Assembly: GCA_019120675.1 (NCBI GenBank)
Contig: DWUQ01000105.1
Span: 1 to 35,202, forward strand
Source of the DNA: Candidatus Paenalcaligenes intestinipullorum
Lineage (GTDB): Bacteria; Pseudomonadota; Gammaproteobacteria; Burkholderiales; Burkholderiaceae_B
DNA: 35,202 nt
Reading direction: 5' to 3'
The notes beneath the pieces are model-generated. The model was not told where the DNA came from, made no database searches, and saw only the letters and a list, made by a program, of their open reading frames with translations. This document shows positions 33,871 to 35,202 of this stretch, piece by piece (position 1 is the stretch's first letter; each line of letters opens with the position of its first letter). The position numbers and the translations under genes are program-made.

Positions 33871-34440
33871 ATAACCTCTCGTGCACTCGTCTGGTTTCGA
33901 CGAGACCTCCGCCCTGATGATCACACGGCTTTGTGCCATGCGCTGACGACACATGAGGAAGTCTTTGCCGTCTTTATTTTTGATCGACCTCTTTTAAAAA
34001 GCCTAGACCCAGAGGATCGACGCTTAAGCTTTATCTGGCATAGCCTAGAAGCGGTGCGACAGCAATTCGAAGCCGCTGGAGGCCACTTTCATTATGTTTT
34101 ACAGACTGGCTTTATGCACAATCGCGTGCGCATGCTCTGCGCATCGTGTTTGACTAAGCATTTATTGGTGGATTGGCGTTGTGGGGAAGCCCACTTTGCT
34201 AAGTGGCTGCTGGATTATGACCAAGCCTCCAACGTGGGCGGCTGGCAATGGTCGGCCTCAACGGGCTGCGATGCACAGCCCTATTTCCGTATTTTTAATC
34301 CGACCACGCAAGCACAGAAGTTTGATGCTAAAGGGGAATACGTGCGCCGTTATGTACCCAGCTCTGAGCGAAGCCGCACACCAATCGTTGACCATGCGAC
34401 CCAACGTCAGCGTGCGCTTGAATTTTATGGTCGGCTTTAA
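33871..34440 (+). pseudogene. phrB: Decayed deoxyribodipyrimidine photolyase (start codon lost, two internal deletions)
   Basis: An open frame of 189 sense codons matches both ends of a CPD photolyase but lacks the middle. The N-terminal photolyase strand ALVWFRRDLRPDDHTALCHA is intact, but its expected start codon is ATA at 33871, five bases after AGGAG (33861-33865). The frame then jumps from HFHYVLQ (about residue 80) straight to TGFMHNRVRM, which lies deep in the C-terminal FAD domain; roughly 250 residues are missing. The FAD-domain signature WRCGEAHFAKWLLDYDQ and GGWQWSASTGCDAQPYFRIF follow. A second deletion of about 25 residues joins RRYVP to PIVDHATQRQRAL. Both deletions keep the frame. 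A TTG at 33931 could start a fragment, but the antenna/FAD architecture is gone, so repair activity is very unlikely. Confidence 0.85.
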
Positions 34441-34451
34441 TAAAAGATGAA

Positions 34452-35003
34452 TTAATCATCCAAAGGGGATCGATGAGCACAATGTGCCAGCCACCCTTTG
34501 ACCGTACGATAAATTAACCAGAGCAACACCGCTAAGCCCGTTAGCCAACCAATATAAATCATGGTTAACAAAGCACTCAGCCCTAAGCCTAATACCCCCC
34601 ACCAGAAGGTACTAATCAACCAGTCAAAATGCACAGCGTACTTAGTACCCGCCGCATCGCTGCGCTTGTAATAGGCCAGCACTAACGCCGCTAAGCTACT
34701 GGCACCAAATGCTCCTAAGCTAATAACTCCTAGCGCAAATAGCCCATAAGCAATATGAATAATATGAGGCAAGCCAAACGTAGGCTTGACCATCGTAGAG
34801 GTAGCGGTAGGAGACGTAGCGGTATGCAAGTTATTTTCTTTATTTCCGCCATGTGGTTTTTCATTCACGCCATCTCGACCTTCAGGGCTCAGCGCTGAAG
34901 CGGGTGCCGGTGGGTTTGATTCCGTTGGCGTTGCTCCTGTTGGATGAACGGTTGGGACTTCTGAAGGTCCACCATTTGATGACACATCGTTTAGATTGCT
35001 CAT
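34452..35003 (-). CDS. DUF4870-like small integral membrane protein
   Basis: I recognise the membrane part as resembling DUF4870 proteins, whose function is not established. From the ATG at 35003 (MSNLNDVSSN, with GAGGAAAG six bases upstream) it has 183 residues. Residues 1-72 are Pro/Thr/Ser/Asn-rich and probably disordered and cytoplasmic. Three hydrophobic segments follow, at about 80-111, 128-150 and 151-167. The loop YYKRSDAAGTKYAVHFDWLISTFWW between the first two is the family-like region. A longer start at 35072 is possible but has no ribosome binding site. It lies just downstream of the rRNA operon terminator and needs its own promoter; TACAAT at 35046-35051 is a candidate -10. Confidence 0.75.
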   Translation of the reverse strand: MSNLNDVSSNGGPSEVPTVHPTGATPTESNPPAPASALSPEGRDGVNEKPHGGNKENNLHTATSPTATSTMVKPTFGLPHIIHIAYGLFALGVISLGAFGASSLAALVLAYYKRSDAAGTKYAVHFDWLISTFWWGVLGLGLSALLTMIYIGWLTGLAVLLWLIYRTVKGWLAHCAHRSPLDD

Positions 35004-35105
35004 GCTCTTTCCTCGATTAAACACCTTCAATTCAATACTGTAGCGATTGTACGCGTTAACAGAGGATTGCACACGTTCTTGGCAGCGGTCTTTGGCGCAG
35101 ACGAA

Positions 35106-35141
35106 AAAAAGCCCCGCTTCAGTCTTGAAGCGGGGCTTTTT
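35106..35141 (-). terminator. rRNA operon terminator
   Basis: Ten-bp arms GCCCCGCTTC (35111-35120) and GAAGCGGGGC (35127-35136) are extended by A5/T5 pairs, with a 6-nt loop. On the minus strand the stem ends in a run of seven T. It lies 10 bp past the 5S end. Confidence 0.92.
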
Positions 35142-35150
35142 AGTGTAAGA

Positions 35151-35202
35151 GCCTGACGATGACCTACTTTCACAGGCGTAATGCCCACTATCATCGGCGC
35201 GA
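35151..35202 (-). rRNA. rrf: 5S rRNA, 3' part only
   Basis: The minus strand reads CGCCGATGATAGTGGGCATT and then GTGAAAGTAGGTCATCGTCA, ending GGC. This is the conserved 3' half of 5S rRNA, with GATGATAG and the AGTAGGTCATCGTCAGGC end. The 5' part, and presumably 23S and 16S, lie beyond the window. A strong terminator follows directly. Confidence 0.95.

Noticed and set aside
33931..34440. Intact 169-residue gene starting at TTG
   Set aside because: The frame continues upstream with clear photolyase sequence to an ATA, and the body lacks most of the photolyase. It is better described as a pseudogene.
1..35202. Search by eye for CRISPR arrays, insertion sequences, integrases, tRNA genes, toxin-antitoxin pairs and defence genes
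   Set aside because: None seen. All long frames belong to core metabolism, cell wall, division or transport, and no direct repeat series other than the MraZ boxes was found.

Overview
The window looks like a chromosomal segment of a betaproteobacterium, most likely in or near the Alcaligenaceae (Burkholderiales). The main clues are a single 930-residue MurE-MurF fusion, an arrangement established for Bordetella, and the order lpxC, opposite-strand DciA gene, M23 peptidase, secA downstream of ftsZ. Family placement is inference; no species is claimed.

Left part (1-7000): a 3'-truncated mnmC and fadD lie on the minus strand. Divergent from fadD is a plus-strand pair, acyl-CoA thioesterase yciA and Mg2+ transporter mgtE. 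A bidirectional terminator separates mgtE from a lone minus-strand lldD, which has a GntR/FadR-type palindrome upstream.

Centre (7005-29492): secA, a membrane-anchored M23 peptidase, the opposite-strand dciA, lpxC, and then a complete minus-strand division and cell wall (dcw) cluster. In transcription order this is mraZ, rsmH, ftsL, ftsI, murEF, mraY, murD, ftsW, murG, murC, ddl, ftsQ, ftsA, ftsZ, lpxC. From rsmH to ftsA nearly every junction is an overlapping stop/start or a gap of a few bases, which points to one translationally coupled operon. It supplies the cytoplasmic steps from UDP-MurNAc to lipid II (MurC, MurD, MurEF, MraY, MurG, with Ddl making D-Ala-D-Ala) and the divisome (FtsL, FtsI, FtsW, FtsQ, FtsA, FtsZ). 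The mraZ promoter overlaps four 10-bp-phased MraZ-type boxes. The only sizeable break inside the cluster before ftsZ is an 88-bp ftsA-ftsZ gap holding two hairpins.

Right part (29500-35202): the RNase P RNA gene (minus) is divergent from the ABC-F gene uup. Then come pyrC (minus), a small SWIB-domain protein (plus), a decayed photolyase gene (plus; start codon ATA plus two internal deletions), a small DUF4870-like membrane protein (minus), a strong terminator, and the 3' end of a 5S rRNA gene. The window therefore ends inside an rRNA operon.

Most of the window is conserved core genome. I found no CRISPR array, insertion sequence, tRNA or phage gene, and no convincing wholly new system. The points most worth a second look are the photolyase remnant, the seam of the MurE-MurF fusion, the mraZ operator, the ftsA-ftsZ hairpins and a short leader ORF in front of secA.
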